The notes beneath the pieces were generated by a model. That model was not told where the DNA came from. It was given only the letters and a program-made list of their open reading frames with translations, and searched no databases. A stretch of 64,000 bases of DNA. Source: Macropodus opercularis. Taxonomy: Eukaryota; Chordata; Actinopteri; Anabantiformes; Osphronemidae. Where the stretch lies: NCBI GenBank assembly GCA_030770545.1, contig JAUCMP010000028.1, positions 12,047,501 through 12,111,500 of the forward strand. The letters are read 5' to 3'. How positions within the stretch are numbered: position 1 is the first letter of the stretch; each line of letters opens with the position of its first letter. Below are positions 30,662-43,588 of this stretch, piece by piece. Both the position numbers and the translations under genes were made by a program.

Positions 30662-31870
30662 CTTCGCCACAACAATCTCTACCAGGGTGCAAAACAAAGA
30701 CGATTCCCCAAAACTACATCACTGAACACCACAAGTGAAAAGGAGGGTTAAAAACAATAGGATCCCACAGGACTGACCAACAAATCGGTGGGGCCAAACC
30801 ACTGTACAAAGAGAGTGAACAGTTGGATGAGCATGTTATCAGAAAACCCACACTTGTTACTGCTGGATGCCTGCAGCAGCATCTCAGGTCAGTTCTTCCA
30901 ATTGGTCTTTTAGATAAACTGTTGTGTGCAGTTTAGAGCTCAGAGCTGGCTAAGATGGAGGAGCAGGAGCACGCTCCCTCCCTCCCTCCGTTCGTCCACA
31001 GCCACCAACAAGCCGAACAGAGTTTACGGCATAAACCGCTCAAAGCGTGACAACCCACTGCTGAGACGGACGACCTCAGAGGCTGCTCACTCACTCACTC
31101 AAACTCCTGTGTGCGTGATTCAGTTGTCAAGATAAACGTGTGTCTTTACTATCCAGTTATGTCTCGTGTTTGTGTGACAGCACACAACGTGATGTCGACC
31201 ACAGAAGCTAGGGGGCGACGTGCCTGAGCACCACACAAATGTTGAATTATTGTAGATAATCAAGCCTGATGGGCACAAGCACAATATAAAACTCACCAAC
31301 GTAAAGACGCATTTCATCTATAACGCTGGTAGGACCTTTATCAAACAGTGCAAAGCACACAAACAAGTTGATATTATGATTTCCCTAAAATAGCAACATG
31401 TCATAGAGTCTCTGAGTGAGAATCAACTCTACCTTTACTGATAAACACTCATTCAAACAACCAGTTGCTATTTTACTAATTTGCAGCCACTCTGATCATG
31501 TTCCCTTCCTCAATGCTCCACTAGGAATCACAGAACAGTCATCAACGACAGAGAACTTATGAAATGAATCATTGTTCTCTATCCGCTTCACGCTCAGAAG
31601 AGAACATCAAGACTCATCATCATGGTTGGCGAGACCATACGCTGCAGAAACACATTTCTCAAGTCACAAACTATAGAAATGATCCCTGAAAGTACAGTCT
31701 TAACCTTGAAGCCTGTGGAGATGTGATGCCATCCACAGCTCAGTCGTTCTCTCTCAGGGTCCTTTGTGCTGCCGACACCAAATCAAATACACAATAGCTG
31801 AAAAGAACATGAACAGTTACAACTTCTCTACTTGTCCAAACTGCTAACCCCCCCCCCCCCTAAATGTTCT
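30662..31870. other. no gene recognised
   Basis: Contains further LTR-like fragments near 31070-31260 but no coding region. Confidence 0.4.
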
Positions 31871-31943
31871 ACTTTCATGCATTTTTTTTAGCCAACAGAA
31901 CATCAAGAGAGCGAGCTTTGAAACGGGAGGTTGGGCCTTGACC
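31871..31943 (+). repeat. LTR-like dispersed segment, copy 2
   Basis: Second copy of the segment at 30029-30100. A run of about 13 C bases lies just upstream (31848-31860). Confidence 0.6.
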
Positions 31944-32288
31944 ACTCACTCAAACTCGGTAACGAGAGATGACGAAGGACAGGAAGGGTCAGAGTTCAGC
32001 CTTTAAAGATGATTCGCTGATGGACTGTGTCTACAGGTTTAGACACAGGTTTAAACCTTCAGGTCTCATGTGATCATCAGCTGCTGTATCAGCAGTGAGA
32101 AGCACCAACAGCTTTGTGACAGACAAACGGTGGCGAACGATCAGTTCACTGAAACATCAACATTAAGCACTAATCCCAACTTCTACCCTCCAGCATTAAT
32201 AGTTTTCCACTCTTAACATTTTGGGGCATTGAGCTTCATTTGAGGTTCAGACAACTCGTAGTAAAGTTCTGTTAACTTCATCCTCACA

Positions 32289-35200
32289 TGATCACTGTCC
32301 AGACCATGTGTCTGCTGTTGTGTGCACCTGTTATAGTGCAGCAACCCGTCCCTGAGCAAGCACTAGGCCACAGTGGAGAGGAAAAACTCCCCCTTTGGGA
32401 AGAAACCTCCAGCAGAACCAGACTCAGGGTGGGCGGTCGTCTGCCTCGACCGGTGATGGGTTGAGCTTAGTGAAGAGGCCCTGAGGAGACCCAGGACACG
32501 CTGGAGGGATCTGTCTCTGAGCACAACTGGAATGAAAGCGTTAGACGTGTCAAACGTCTGCAGTTGAAGGTAAAAGCAGTTCAGCTTCAGTCAAAGCAGT
32601 TTCATTGAATGTGTCTCAGTGAAACATCTAATATTATTCAGAGGTTTGATTCAATTCATCCTCTGATCCCTGACTCTTTACTCCTGTACATCCACATCTA
32701 TCTAAATTCACTCCTCAACAACATAATCATCCATTTAACGTGACCCTGAATGCAACGCGAGCTGGTGTCATTAAAGTAGCACAAACATCAACTTTTCACA
32801 TCATGTGACTTTTACAAATCAACCCCAGCTGTTCATTTACTGAACAAGCAAGTCGGGAAACAGAAAAAGTCAATTTAACTCAGAAACTGTGCTTTGAAAT
32901 GCAGAAGAAAAGGGACAGATAGAGAAAACACAGGAACAACCCCCCCCCCAGTGCCCAGACACTGGTAGTTAGTTAAAGGGCCAAAGAGCAGTCATTGTCA
33001 TTGAAGTAGCACAAACATCAACTTTTCACATCATGTGACTTTTACAAAGGAAAGGGCCAAAGAGCAGACAAGTAACAGCCCCAACATATTCAAAAATTAT
33101 CCATCGAAACACGTGAGAAGGATGAGCAGAGCCAGCAGTTAAGAAGAGACTTTAAATTTGCACCTGCACTTGTTGACAGGACAGAACCTGAAAGGAAAAG
33201 TTGAAGTATAATGAAGAATGTAGACAGATAAGAGAAATGTATGGAGGCAGCAGTTTCTTTTTCACCCACCTGCACAGCAACACACACAGAGGTGGGAGGA
33301 AAGAGACAGACACTGGTCTAACGCGTCCAGATCTGGACAGAGACTAAGAGACAAGCTTGAGAGAGAAGCAGAGAGGCTGCAGGAAGAAGAGTGAAAGAGG
33401 AAAGCTGGAAAATGAGGCTGAAATGGAAAACCTGAAAATGAGACGGAGACACCAGAGAGAGACTGATCAAGACTGATGAAGCCATCATGGGATGAAATAA
33501 TTAGACAACAAGCTGCCAATGTGACCGATGTACTTCTGCGTTGTGTTCATGAAGATAGTCGGTTGTTGGAATGGCCTCCTTTTAATATCTGATGCATAGA
33601 CAAACAAAAACACACTCCTGTAACATCTGCCCGCTCCAGTTCCTACAAGAGCAAAACTGAAGTTAGCTTGACTGACTAACTTTGTAAGATAGCAGCATCG
33701 GAGGGCAGCAAGTTACAGAGTGGCAGAAAATGAAGCTAAAATAAATCAACATATTCACATAAAACAGTAATGACAGATATAATGACAATAAAGAAATTAA
33801 GTAACACAAATTAATATAAAAGTATGAAAATATAAAGAGACGAGTAAAGCAGCACCCACCTCTCCCACCGCAGGATCGTACAGAAAGGGGAGAGTCAGGG
33901 GCTGCAACCCATATAGATAGCCAATGAAAATAAAACACCAACAAAGAAGAAATAATAGAAAAAAGGACTTCTTCTATGCTATCAGGATTAACACTGAAAC
34001 CAATGCTACAAACACATTTTGTGTAATTATAACAAAAGTATAGAAGCACAAGTATAACCAGGTTACACCAACAATAAAATGACTCATAAAATGTCCCCAC
34101 GAGATGCGACTAAGTGCATAGAAAAGCTGCAGCAACCAATGATTCAGGAAGAGGAGAAGCAAGAAATGAAACAAAATAGACTCATCAAGAATAAAAAGCC
34201 AAAAACCTACAGAGTGGAAATGGAGAAAAGGCTCCTAGCTGCCCCTGAGAAAGAGAAGAGATTCATGAAACTGAGGAATAGATCACTTTTAAACTACCAC
34301 CACGACTCAGAGGAATCTGAGCAGAGGTCTGACAGGGAGGAAGAGAAGGAATCACTCAGCTACATGGCACCACTGCTTAGTGAAGGACCCCAACAGCAGG
34401 ACAGATAAGTGCTGTGGAACTTCATGGACTTGACAGGACTAGTGAACTGTCTTCCAGCTCTAGCTGATGGAGCTGACAAATGGATTAGAGCTCTGGAAGA
34501 AAACACAAGTGACATCACCATGAGAGACATCAAAGCCCTACTGATGCAGAAAGTGAGACAGGTGATAAAAAAATCCTGGAGGAAGGAAAAACAGGAAAGG
34601 TCTCAACAATGACTATGATGACTCACCATCTGGCCACAAGAGATATGGAAGCACTTCCAGCCACATTCTCCACATCCTCCTAAAATAGGTCCACACTGGA
34701 AACGCAACTTTAAAGATGGAGAGAGTCCTGCACAGTTCCTCCAGGAATTCCAGACAAAGTGGAAAATTGACAATTGGAAACTGGAAATGAATGGAGTCCA
34801 AATGAAACCACTAAAACACTCCTCAAGCTGAAGGTGCAGAAAGCCAGGCCAGAAGAAGTCAGGAAGAAACATGATGATGTGGTTGGATTAATGGCAATGG
34901 AGGCTCCTATGTTCTCTGAACATGTGTGGAAGTGTACAGAGCTGAAAAACAACATGTTGAAGAGCAGAGTAAGGCTCTGGCAGGAAGTCTCACGCAGCTC
35001 AGACAGAAGAACTGAGAAAGCTCAAGGACCAACTCTTTCTCTACTGCACCATGATAATGATGGTGATCAGAGTCAGGACAACTACGCAAAATGCTGGGAT
35101 GAGCTGATAGATAAATAAAGTCCCTGAAGGAGCAGCAGCTATGGTCAAGCTTCTTGAAAGACATCAAGAATGGTTTCAAGTTTCAGGCTCAGCACCACAC

Positions 35201-36190
35201 GTCACTCTGCTCATAGCAGAAGAAAATGAGTCACATGACTTGGGAGTAGCTGGTGAGTAGCTTCCTACTGATTGTCAATACATTCAAATTTCTTCTGATT
35301 GTTTTGTTAAAATTACCTGCAGACAAGCTGATGAAGTGATAAGTCAAATGTCACTGACAGAAGAGCCTGAAGAGCAGTTAAAGCAGGTACCCTCACATGT
35401 GGTCAACACACAAAACAGATGTAGGATGAGTTAAATCTGCTGCTCCTCCACAGTTTAAAGTTAAAGCAGGAATAAGATTAACACACTGAAAAAATCCACT
35501 TATAAAAGAAGCAATAGAAGGATTAATAGAAGCAGGAGTATTGATTAAAACAAGGAGTAATCTTTCCCAAAAGAAAGCTAAACACCAGTGACTATAGGTT
35601 AGTGCATGATGTAAGAGCAACTAATCCAATAGTACAGGACAATTGATTCAGGCCATGCAGCTACCAAAAGAGTTAGAATATTAAAATGTCCTGCAAACCA
35701 GAGAAACGACTCTTGGAGAACACAGGACAATAATTTAGCAGACAAAAATAGACAGAAGAGAGACTCTGGGTCCAAAGGAGCCTGTTAGAAAAGCTGCTCC
35801 TCACCTGCTCTGTGGAGAAGTAGTCAGGGACATTTTGTATTTGTACCTTTGTCATTGTAACCTTTTGCCATAAAGAAAATGCAAGAACCAGAGGACAGGT
35901 GTTGAGGAAACTACAGACCGAGTGGTGGTCACCTTACATTACACCAATGGTGGACAGAGAGCTGGCACGATGCCCACAGTGTCCTAAACATAATGTCAGG
36001 ACAACATTTACCCGTCCAATAGCTCATGTTCCTGTTCCTGACGTCTGATGATGGATTATGTGGACATGATGGACAGGGTGGGAGGAATAAATACCTGTTT
36101 GTAGTAGACTGGAGGCTCAGTAGATGGATGGAAGCTTGTCCAACAGCTAAAGCAGACAACAAAGCAGCAGCAAGTTTTTGCGTATGCATT
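32289..36190 (+). mobile_element. degenerate endogenous retrovirus, copy 1
   Basis: Bases 32289-~35400 are repeated at 61049-64000. The block holds a leader of ~1.8 kb, gag remnants (34079-35118) and, only here, decayed pol: an RT start (LIKEAIEGLIEAGVLIK near 35500; YRLVHDVRATNP near 35600) and integrase-like remnants (CPQCPKHNV near 35970; MMDYVDMMDRVGG near 36055). All frames are broken. A 235-bp insertion relative to copy 2 lies near 32780-33030, flanked by a repeated 40-bp segment. LTR ends could not be placed. Confidence 0.75.
34079..35118 (+). pseudogene. retroviral gag remnant, copy 1
   Basis: A matrix-like Lys/Glu-rich start is followed by a capsid-like segment (LWNFMDLTGLV, ADGADKWIRALEE). 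An in-frame TAA at 34406-34408 interrupts this copy where copy 2 has a sense codon. After the stop at ~34610 the homology continues in other frames (FPPKIG-type segment lost to a small insertion, then WKRNFKDGESPAQFLQEF near 34715, KARPEEVRKKHDDVVGLMA near 34860), so at least two frameshifts are shared with copy 2. No CCHC knuckle is seen. Confidence 0.7.
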
Positions 36191-37202
36191 TAAAAACGAA
36201 TCATAGTTAATGTATAGTAGAGCAGTAGCTCTGTTCAGTTGTATATAATAGATTTAGTTTACTCTGTAAGGCAATAAAAAACAAAACTGAACTGAAGCCA
36301 TACGAGAACTGAATGGATTTACCACTTCCTGATACATCTGGCGTCCACGTCGCCTGAACTGAAGTCTTGGTAGATGGTGATGTATGAGATACAGCCGAGT
36401 TCTGGACGTCCACACATGCCAACAGAGAAAAGGAGTTAATGCTTTCTGTTACCTGAACGTTTCCCACTTGTGTCTACGCATCAGGACGCAGGACTATGAT
36501 GCTGTGCTGATGCTTTGTTACTGAGCTTCGGTGATGGTTGGGGGTAAAAGGGTGGGGGGCGAGGGGGCGTCCAGGCCTGGCCGTGAGCGGAGTCCCTAGG
36601 GGCAAAGGTGGAGGGTGAAGAGGGCTCTGACTGCTGGTCCAATGATTCTGGAGCCACTTCTAACAAAAGCAGCACATGAAGAGGAAGGCGATCACACCGC
36701 TCCTCAATCCTGCAGATGAGCCGTGGTTCTGTACTGGTCCTAAAAGCAGAGACAGGATGAAAGTGTCAGCGGCTGGAATGCTCATGAAACAACACATAGA
36801 TATTAACCGAGGTTATGGAGCGAAAGGCAAAAGATGCTGCAACAGAGTCCAGCTGCTCAGAAAGTTCTCTTTCAGGACTTTGTGTAAATGTGTCGAAGCA
36901 CTAAATAAAGCCCCATCAGTAGCACGTGTCAGCATCAGGTGTAATGACCTTTAACCTTCCCAGGCTGGCTGACAGTGAGTCCTGGTCTTCCTCTGGGCCT
37001 CCTCCCGCTGCTACCGACCTACATGGCACCGGCTCCTACTGAGAAAGATGAACCGCTCTTAGTCTGGCCCGTCGCCTAGGACCTGTTTGTCATGGGTTTA
37101 GCCCTGACAACACAGCTCCTAGGGTCACGCGGGCACACAAACTCCTCCACCGCGATAAGGTGTCGGTTCAAGGAGGAGAAAAACTAGAACACAAACGTTA
37201 GT
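36191..37202. other. no gene recognised
   Basis: Short open frames only, including a basic 92-codon frame at 36676-36954 with no recognisable motif. Confidence 0.4.
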
Positions 37203-37672
37203 GAGGTCAACTTAAAATCACATGAACAGTACATTGAAACAAGTACAACAAAAACTGATACTTACCTTTAGTAACACATCAGCTGAACCTAACTTATCTT
37301 CACCTAACTTAAAACATTTAACTTAAGTAAACCTAACTCAATTTATCTTAACTTATTAAATGTAAGTTAACTTAGCCTAACCTGTTACACAGAAACTTAA
37401 TCTTTATTAACCCAACGATATATTTAACTTAACCTAACTTAACTTATCTTAACTTAACTTATCTTAACTTAACAAAATATGCATAAACTTTAACCTAACT
37501 AACACACAGAAACTTAACTCAACCTACTGTAACATAACTTAACTTAACTAAACATAAACTACTGTAACTTAACTCAACCTACTGTAACTTAACCTACTGT
37601 AACTTAACTTAACTAAACATAAACTACTTTAACTTAACTTAACCTACTGTAACTTAACTTAACTTTAGATAA
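37203..37672. repeat. AACTT/AACCT-rich simple-sequence tract
   Basis: About 470 bp of irregular repeats built on TAACTTAAC and TAACCTACTGTAACTT. In the middle a ~40-bp higher-order unit recurs (ACATAAACTACTGTAACTT). Confidence 0.85.
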
Positions 37673-37822
37673 AACGAGTCCAGCGCCTCCTGGACATAAA
37701 GGATCTGGGACCAACCTCTTCACCACTAACCTCTAACCTGCTCCTCTCTGTTTCAGAGGGAGCATATTCTCTAGACCTTAGAGACACTGGTGGAAGTCTC
37801 CACGCTTCAACCTCCCAGGCTG

Positions 37823-37877
37823 AGACTTGCCTGACAGGACTCTGACTAAACTAGTCAGAGTCCTGTCAGGCAAGTCT
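37823..37877. repeat. perfect 26-bp inverted repeat with 3-nt loop
   Basis: Arms 37823-37848 and 37852-37877 are exact reverse complements around AAC. It lies just 3' of the stop of the acidic ORF on the minus strand. A 22-bp part recurs directly at 37875-37896, overlapping the last codons of that ORF. Confidence 0.95.
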
Positions 37878-37884
37878 GACTAAA

Positions 37885-38433
37885 CTAGTCAGAGTCGCTG
37901 TCATCAGTCCAGCCTGTGTGGTGAAGACCCGTCCAGTGCATCCAGGGTGTAGAGGATCTGAGGCCCGTCGAAGTCGACGGCTGAGGTTCCTCGAGGTCGT
38001 CCTCAGCATCCACACGCTGCCTCTTACCTGCTGTACTTACCTGCTCCAGGTCGCTCTCTTCCCTGCTCCTCTTCGTCGCAGACCGAAGTCCTGACGTCGA
38101 GGGAGCAGAGAGAGGAGACCTGGGTGGGACCAGAGGAGGAGGAGGAGGAGGAGGAGGACCAGCAGCAGCCACAGGAGGAACGGCCGGTTCCACACTTACC
38201 TCAGGAACCGGCCGTTCCTCCTGTTCCAGACCGGAGTCTGGTGGCAGCTGCTGGACAAGGGGAGGGGGGCGCAGGTCGTCCTCGTCTTCGGTCATGGAAC
38301 CATAACCAGAATCGGAGTCGTCCCAGCCCACTACGTCCTCCCACACGTCCTCGTCCTCATCGTCATCGTCTTCCCACTCGCTGTCGGTTTCCTCTGCGCG
38401 GTCGTCCAGGTCGTTGAGGAACAGCTCGTCCAT
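37885..38433 (-). CDS. small acidic/proline-rich protein, unknown
   Basis: 182 aa from the ATG at 38433. That start is preferred because a pyrimidine tract and CTAAG acceptor end right before it; an in-frame ATG at 38520 would add a hydrophobic 29-residue leader. Residues ~8-55 are very acidic (EWEDDDDEDEDVWEDVV), followed by DSGYGSMTEDED, a run of eight prolines and two basic clusters (KRSREE, GKRQR). Two internal GTAAGT sites (near 38198 and 38038) could be splice donors, so the true product may be shorter or alternatively spliced. Acidic plus nuclear-signal-like features suggest a nuclear regulatory protein, but no family is recognised. The stop lies inside a repeat next to a hairpin. Confidence 0.4.
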   Translation of the reverse strand: MDELFLNDLDDRAEETDSEWEDDDDEDEDVWEDVVGWDDSDSGYGSMTEDEDDLRPPPLVQQLPPDSGLEQEERPVPEVSVEPAVPPVAAAGPPPPPPPPLVPPRSPLSAPSTSGLRSATKRSREESDLEQVSTAGKRQRVDAEDDLEEPQPSTSTGLRSSTPWMHWTGLHHTGWTDDSDSD

Positions 38434-39253
38434 CCTTAGAAAAGGACAAAGCACCAGAACACTTAGTACGGCAACAACTTCCCAGGACATCCTTTGTTGG
38501 TGACAGAGGAAAGCAGACATAAGTCAGTTACGGACGAAGTCACTGTAGGAGCCTGGTGCAACTGTTACTGCAAACATGTGTCAACAACACGGCCAGTTAA
38601 CGTTCATCGTCATTTTGAGCCACAAGTAAAATATCAAGTCACAACTTTCACTATTGTCCATTGTTTTACCTTTCATGTCGAATTCACATTATGTTTATGA
38701 ATTATTCACTAAGAACCAACTTGCTGTAAAATAACTTACTGCTAAATTGCATTTTTGCATATCATGCAAAACATATAATAATACTATTAATAATAATAAT
38801 AATAACTCACATAAGTATCAACTCACGGTTTGTGTAGGAGACATGAAGCTCAAAACTAATCAAACAATAAATCACGTGTTTCTCCTAAATCAATTAGTGT
38901 AAAGTTCATTGGGCTCGTTTGATTAAAGCTTTGTAACATTTAGACCAACTTTCCATTCAAACCTTTCTGGTTTTCAGGAATCTCTAGTTTAGTGCATGTT
39001 TTCCAGTCACCACCAGAACTGATCAGCAGCACCAGTCCAGTCAGGGAGCGACCATAGAAAAGGGCCTGAGCGCGTGCTGGCGTCTCCGCGTCTCCATGGT
39101 GACCACGAAACGCATTTTAGGAATTTTTAAAACCCCAAATAACTTTTAAAATCTACACCTTAGCCAAATGATTCACATAATTAATACACACGTTCAAAGC
39201 CATGTTAGCGGTGAATAATAATAAAGCCATTAAACGTGTCTCCCGCTTCAGAT
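38434..39253. other. no gene recognised
   Basis: AT-rich sequence with short (AAT)n runs near 38780-38805. It could hold 5' exons or the promoter of the acidic ORF, but none can be supported. Confidence 0.35.
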
Positions 39254-42200
39254 GAGGAGATTCCTCTGCGTTTAAAGAGCTTCAATGGCTGCTGCTAATG
39301 GAGGCTAACAGACCAGAAGCAGGTCTTCGCTCACCTGCCAAGGGGACGTGGTTGTCGGTCACTCGCCGCTGCTCTGGGGCCTGGTCTCAGCAGATGCTCC
39401 GGTGGGTTTGAGTCCAGTAGATGAGTGGTCGCTTTCCAGGAGGTTGAGTTCAGTGCCCGAGTGCTGTCGTTAGCTGCTGTTAGCTTTAGCTTTAGCTTGT
39501 CCAGCAGCCTGGTGGGAACCAGGCGTCTGCAGCCTTATATAGCCTGGCCTGGGTCGTCGCTCCGTTTCCATGGCAGCCACTGACGCACGTGCGTCAAGTG
39601 TGAGCTAATGTCTGCTGCTAATCGTTGTTTGTCGCTGTGTTTCATAAACGCTCCTTACTGGCAAACGGTGAAACTGCAGCAAGTTGCTGTGGCGGTAACT
39701 CAGGCTGAAAACACATGAGTTGAAGTCATTGGTTCCAGTGAAAGTCAGTCCAGACATAGCTGCTTCCTTCTGACCGCTGCTCGTGCTGGGCCTTCATCAA
39801 CCACCAATGATTCAGGCTCTAGCATCAGCTGCACCCAGCAGTGCTGCTGTTACAGCGCCCCCTGCTGGATGGACTCACAGAGCCCCTCAGTCAGTGGAAT
39901 GACTGGACGTGTGACAGTTATCTTCATTAGAATAATCGTAGTTTTATACAATAATCACATATAATAATAATAATATTGGTATTATTTTGGTTTGTGCCTT
40001 ACGTTCCCGTAGTTACTCTTCATGTCACACTGTTTATTATATAATGATGACATGATTTTGATTCCTTGAAGCGCTTTAAACCACTTTAAACCATTTCCTT
40101 TGCAGTAGTAGTAGATCTGCTGCAAAGGAAGACGTCCAGTTACCGTGATTCAATTCTCAGACAATCTCACCTAGAAAGAAGCGTCACCAACATTTAGGCT
40201 TTTATTTCCAGGTAGTTACATCTGAGGACTTATATTCATCTGACAGATGAACATGTTGTAGAATCTAGACTTGACAGAAAAGCCTTCATTCATTCAAGCC
40301 TTCTTCTCTGGTGACCTCTTGACCTCACCAGGACTTTGCTTTCTTCTTTCCTGGTGCTTGCACATCAGCCTTTTCTTATTGTTTGCTTTAGGGGCTTCTC
40401 CCTTCAGTCTGGCCTGTTGTGGCTACATCACGCACGCTGATAATTTAACAGGTTTCCAGAAATGTGTCATTATTTAGCTCATTTGGTTTTGGGTTGTTGT
40501 TTTGTATCTAACAAAACTTGTGACGATAAGTTGGTCTCCTCAGCAGCTCCATGCTTGGAAACGTGTGCCTGATGTATCGGATCCTGATGTATTCATGTTT
40601 AATTATTTGGACCTTACTCTGTGTCTGACTGAATTCATCTTAGTTGGAACATCTCTGACAACAACAGAATTCGTCACAGGAATTTAATAAACATCAAGAC
40701 AGAACAAAGTAACAATAAAATAATGAAATGTGCTCTATAAAATATCATCTCTCTGTTAATAAATGACCTGCTCAGTGACCATCACTGTATGTAATTCATA
40801 TCTCTATGCAAACACTTTTTTGCAGTAGCTGCATTTAGCCTGTGACATCACCAGACTTATGCTTTGTTTGCTTGTGATGCTTTTCCAGGTTTGCAACCTC
40901 CTGCAGTTGCTCGTTCTTTGAGAGGTCGCTGCCTTTAGATATTCATCATGTAAAGAATCAGCAAAACCTGTCAATCACATGTTCCAGAACATTTATTCAC
41001 ATGAAACACGGGTGGGTTCAGACAGAACGTGCTCTCTTCTAAGTTCTGCATCAGACTCATTATTCCAAATAGACGTAGTGTCAGAGCTCGTCCAGCAGAG
41101 GGAGCTCTATGCTGCGGCTTCTGTTGAAGTGCGGTCGCTTCCTGTTGCACTACTTCCACACATGACATGAGGAAGCTGTGTTCGCTCATCTTTCAGGTGA
41201 AACTAGTCTCTTTCCAGGTGTGAGCTCGTCATGTTCATCAGTAGTTACGTCCATGTTTTATTCAACATGCTGTAGACTCCCAGTAATGTGTTTTAAACGG
41301 CTTCTGTTGGTTCGTGGCATGGTGCTAACGGTATTAGCCTGCTATGCTAACCTGTACAGTAGCAGCAGCATTAGCCGCCATAGCCGCTTATGCTGTTAGC
41401 TCAGTAATGTGACGTAGATGTGACGTGGTCTACATTAAGGGCGGAAGGGTCAACATTCCAGCGAGGACGATGTAAAAACATAAACACGTTCAAAATAATT
41501 TTCATCTAAAGGATCTAAATGAATAATTTTAGCACTTAACAGCAGATAATTGACCAGCACAACTTCACTACATTTAGGAGAGGATCCCGCTCTTTGTCTT
41601 TGTGTTTCACTGTGACCTGCTGTGACATTTAGCAACTATTAGAAATATCTATGTTGTTGTTTTTTCATGTCAACATCAGATCTTTTAACTCAAACCAACT
41701 TCCTATACTTAAATTATGTTTTTTATGCAGCCATTTTTCCTGAATCTGTCTATAAAACGTGAGCTTTTCTCCTGGAAACCTAACCACACTGTTGTTCCTG
41801 GAAATGGATCTTATTTCAAGCAGAGCAAGTTCTGATCCAGGCAGCAGCAGGACTCTGAAGCCAACACAGCACACAGAGAAAATAACACGTCTCACTAGGT
41901 TTAAGTTCAAGTTCACCTTCACAGACTGGTTGGAGCTTTGAACTCATGGTGCAGGTGATGGAAACAGCTGAGGAAACAGCAGAGCACAGGACAGAGGAAC
42001 AAACACGAGCGACCTCTTTTCCAGGTAGGAGGCAAAACGTAATATTTGACATGACCAAAAGAGAAAAACACAAAGAGGCTGTTTCACATGGGAGATAAAA
42101 GCTGGGGAGCTGTTGCACATCCCAGCTAAATGTGTCCTGGCAGGATTGTGTGTGTTTTTTTTCTGATCTGCAGATGACGAGCATAGAGCAGCCACTGAAA

Positions 42201-42833
42201 AATACTGAGAAGTACAAGGGTGAGCTCTGCTTCCTGCAGGCGTCCTACACCAGGAAGAGAAGCTCAGAGACAAGGCAGAGCTGCTGGTGGTTCAGCTGTT
42301 TGACCTCCAGCACAGAGGTACAGATCGGCCTGAAGAACCTGGCTGAGGACAGCACCAGAGAGGGACGAAGAAGAACAAGAGCAGGAAGAAGAGGAGGAGA
42401 GATATGACTCAGAGAGAGAGGAGAGCCAGCAACACAGCAGGCAGTCAAATGCTGCTCAGTATGTCCAGATGTGCAGATGGCAAAGGTACCAGCTCGTGTA
42501 TAGAAACATAACCATAAGCAACACAGCAACTTGTGTCTAGTGTTGTGACTTCATTGATAAAACTATAAGTTGCTATGTAGTATGTTCATTGCAATATTAA
42601 CATACCGTCAGACAAACATAGTGCACACATGAAAAATTAAGTCCTACTAATAAATTGCCTGTTTTATTATATTTTGTATTTTATTATAACATAACACATA
42701 ACAGGTCAGCACCACACAGGCAGACGCAGGGACACAGCTTCTCCTGTCCAGTATAACTCTGCAGAACCCAACAGAATCTGCTGCAGCTACAGCAGCTACA
42801 GTGATGCTTGTATTGGTTGTGCTTTGTTTTTGT
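39254..42833 (+). repeat. direct segmental duplication, copy A
   Basis: Homologous over its length to 43589-47763, with long blocks above 90% identity by eye. Copy A alone has about 230 bp near 40240-40470. It begins at GAGGAGATTCCTCTGCG and ends near CTTGTATTGGTTGTGC. Confidence 0.88.
41946..42024 (+). pseudogene. exon-like block in duplication copy A
   Basis: An ATG-led 79-nt open segment (METAEETAEHRTEEQTRA) ends at CCAG|GTAGGA. The next candidate exon (after CTGATCTGCAG at ~42172) joins in phase but soon meets TGA, and further on a coiled-coil-like frame (HQEEKLRDKAELLVVQLFD) lies in another frame. Copy B has the same layout and stop, so this looks like a decayed gene duplicated after decay. 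Confidence 0.3.
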
Positions 42834-43588
42834 GCGACCGTTAACCCTGTGTTAGTTTAGTATTGCAACACAATAGGATCCAAAGTTGGCTAAGTAGCAA
42901 ATGTGAGCAGGAACCTTTGGGGAGATGTGGTGACGCACTTTGTTTGAGCCAGTTAAAATGTTCACTTTCTCTCTCCTCCTTTTTTAGGGAGAGATAATTG
43001 GTTCCACATCTAGGTGGTACATGAGTTAACCATCAGTAACCATCAACGGACTCTCCTCAGTCAGTTGATAATGACATTTAATAAAAGTCAAAATTCAGTC
43101 AGGTGTGACACTATAATAGCAAAATGCCATCAATGAAGTGATCCTGGAAAATCTTAGTCCTAATGAATTTATCCTTGTGTTATTAAGTCAGTGACATTTG
43201 TTTATAATGTTGGTTTTCACATAACAGAAAGGAACGTGAGGACCATGATTTCACAACCACTGCAGAACTGAGCTGTGCAGAGGAACAGCCACTAAAGACT
43301 CCAGAAAAGAGGAAGCCAAGGAAGACGACCTCCTCAGACGACCAAACGGGTCGGTATTGACGTCCTACTGCAGGCGCTGATTAGACAGACGTTACTCTGT
43401 GTCCTCCCTCTGTTTAGTATGTATGTTGACTGATGAATCGTGTCTCTCCCACTGTGCTGGTCAAGGCCGCCCCTCGTAGAACAAGGGTGTTAATGCTGAT
43501 CAGAGCCCTCGTGCTGGTGGACAGCTGGTGAGAAGTCATCTACTGGCTCCGGGACCTTCCTGCAGTGGCTCACATGGATCCACGTCGC
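42834..43588. other. sequence between duplication copies, one exon-like block
   Basis: At 43228-43349 a plus-strand segment follows ATAACAG and is open in one frame (LSCAEEQPLKTPEKRKPRK), with a weak GTCGGT donor. It may be an exon of the decayed gene in copy A. The rest shows nothing. Confidence 0.3.

Noticed and set aside
33663..34100. 145-codon hydrophobic minus-strand frame, also at 62218-62655
   Set aside because: It overlaps the retroviral leader and gag start on the other strand and looks like translation of AT-rich sequence.
38124..38417. Plus-strand frame with a glutamate run
   Set aside because: Antisense of the proline run in the acidic minus-strand ORF.
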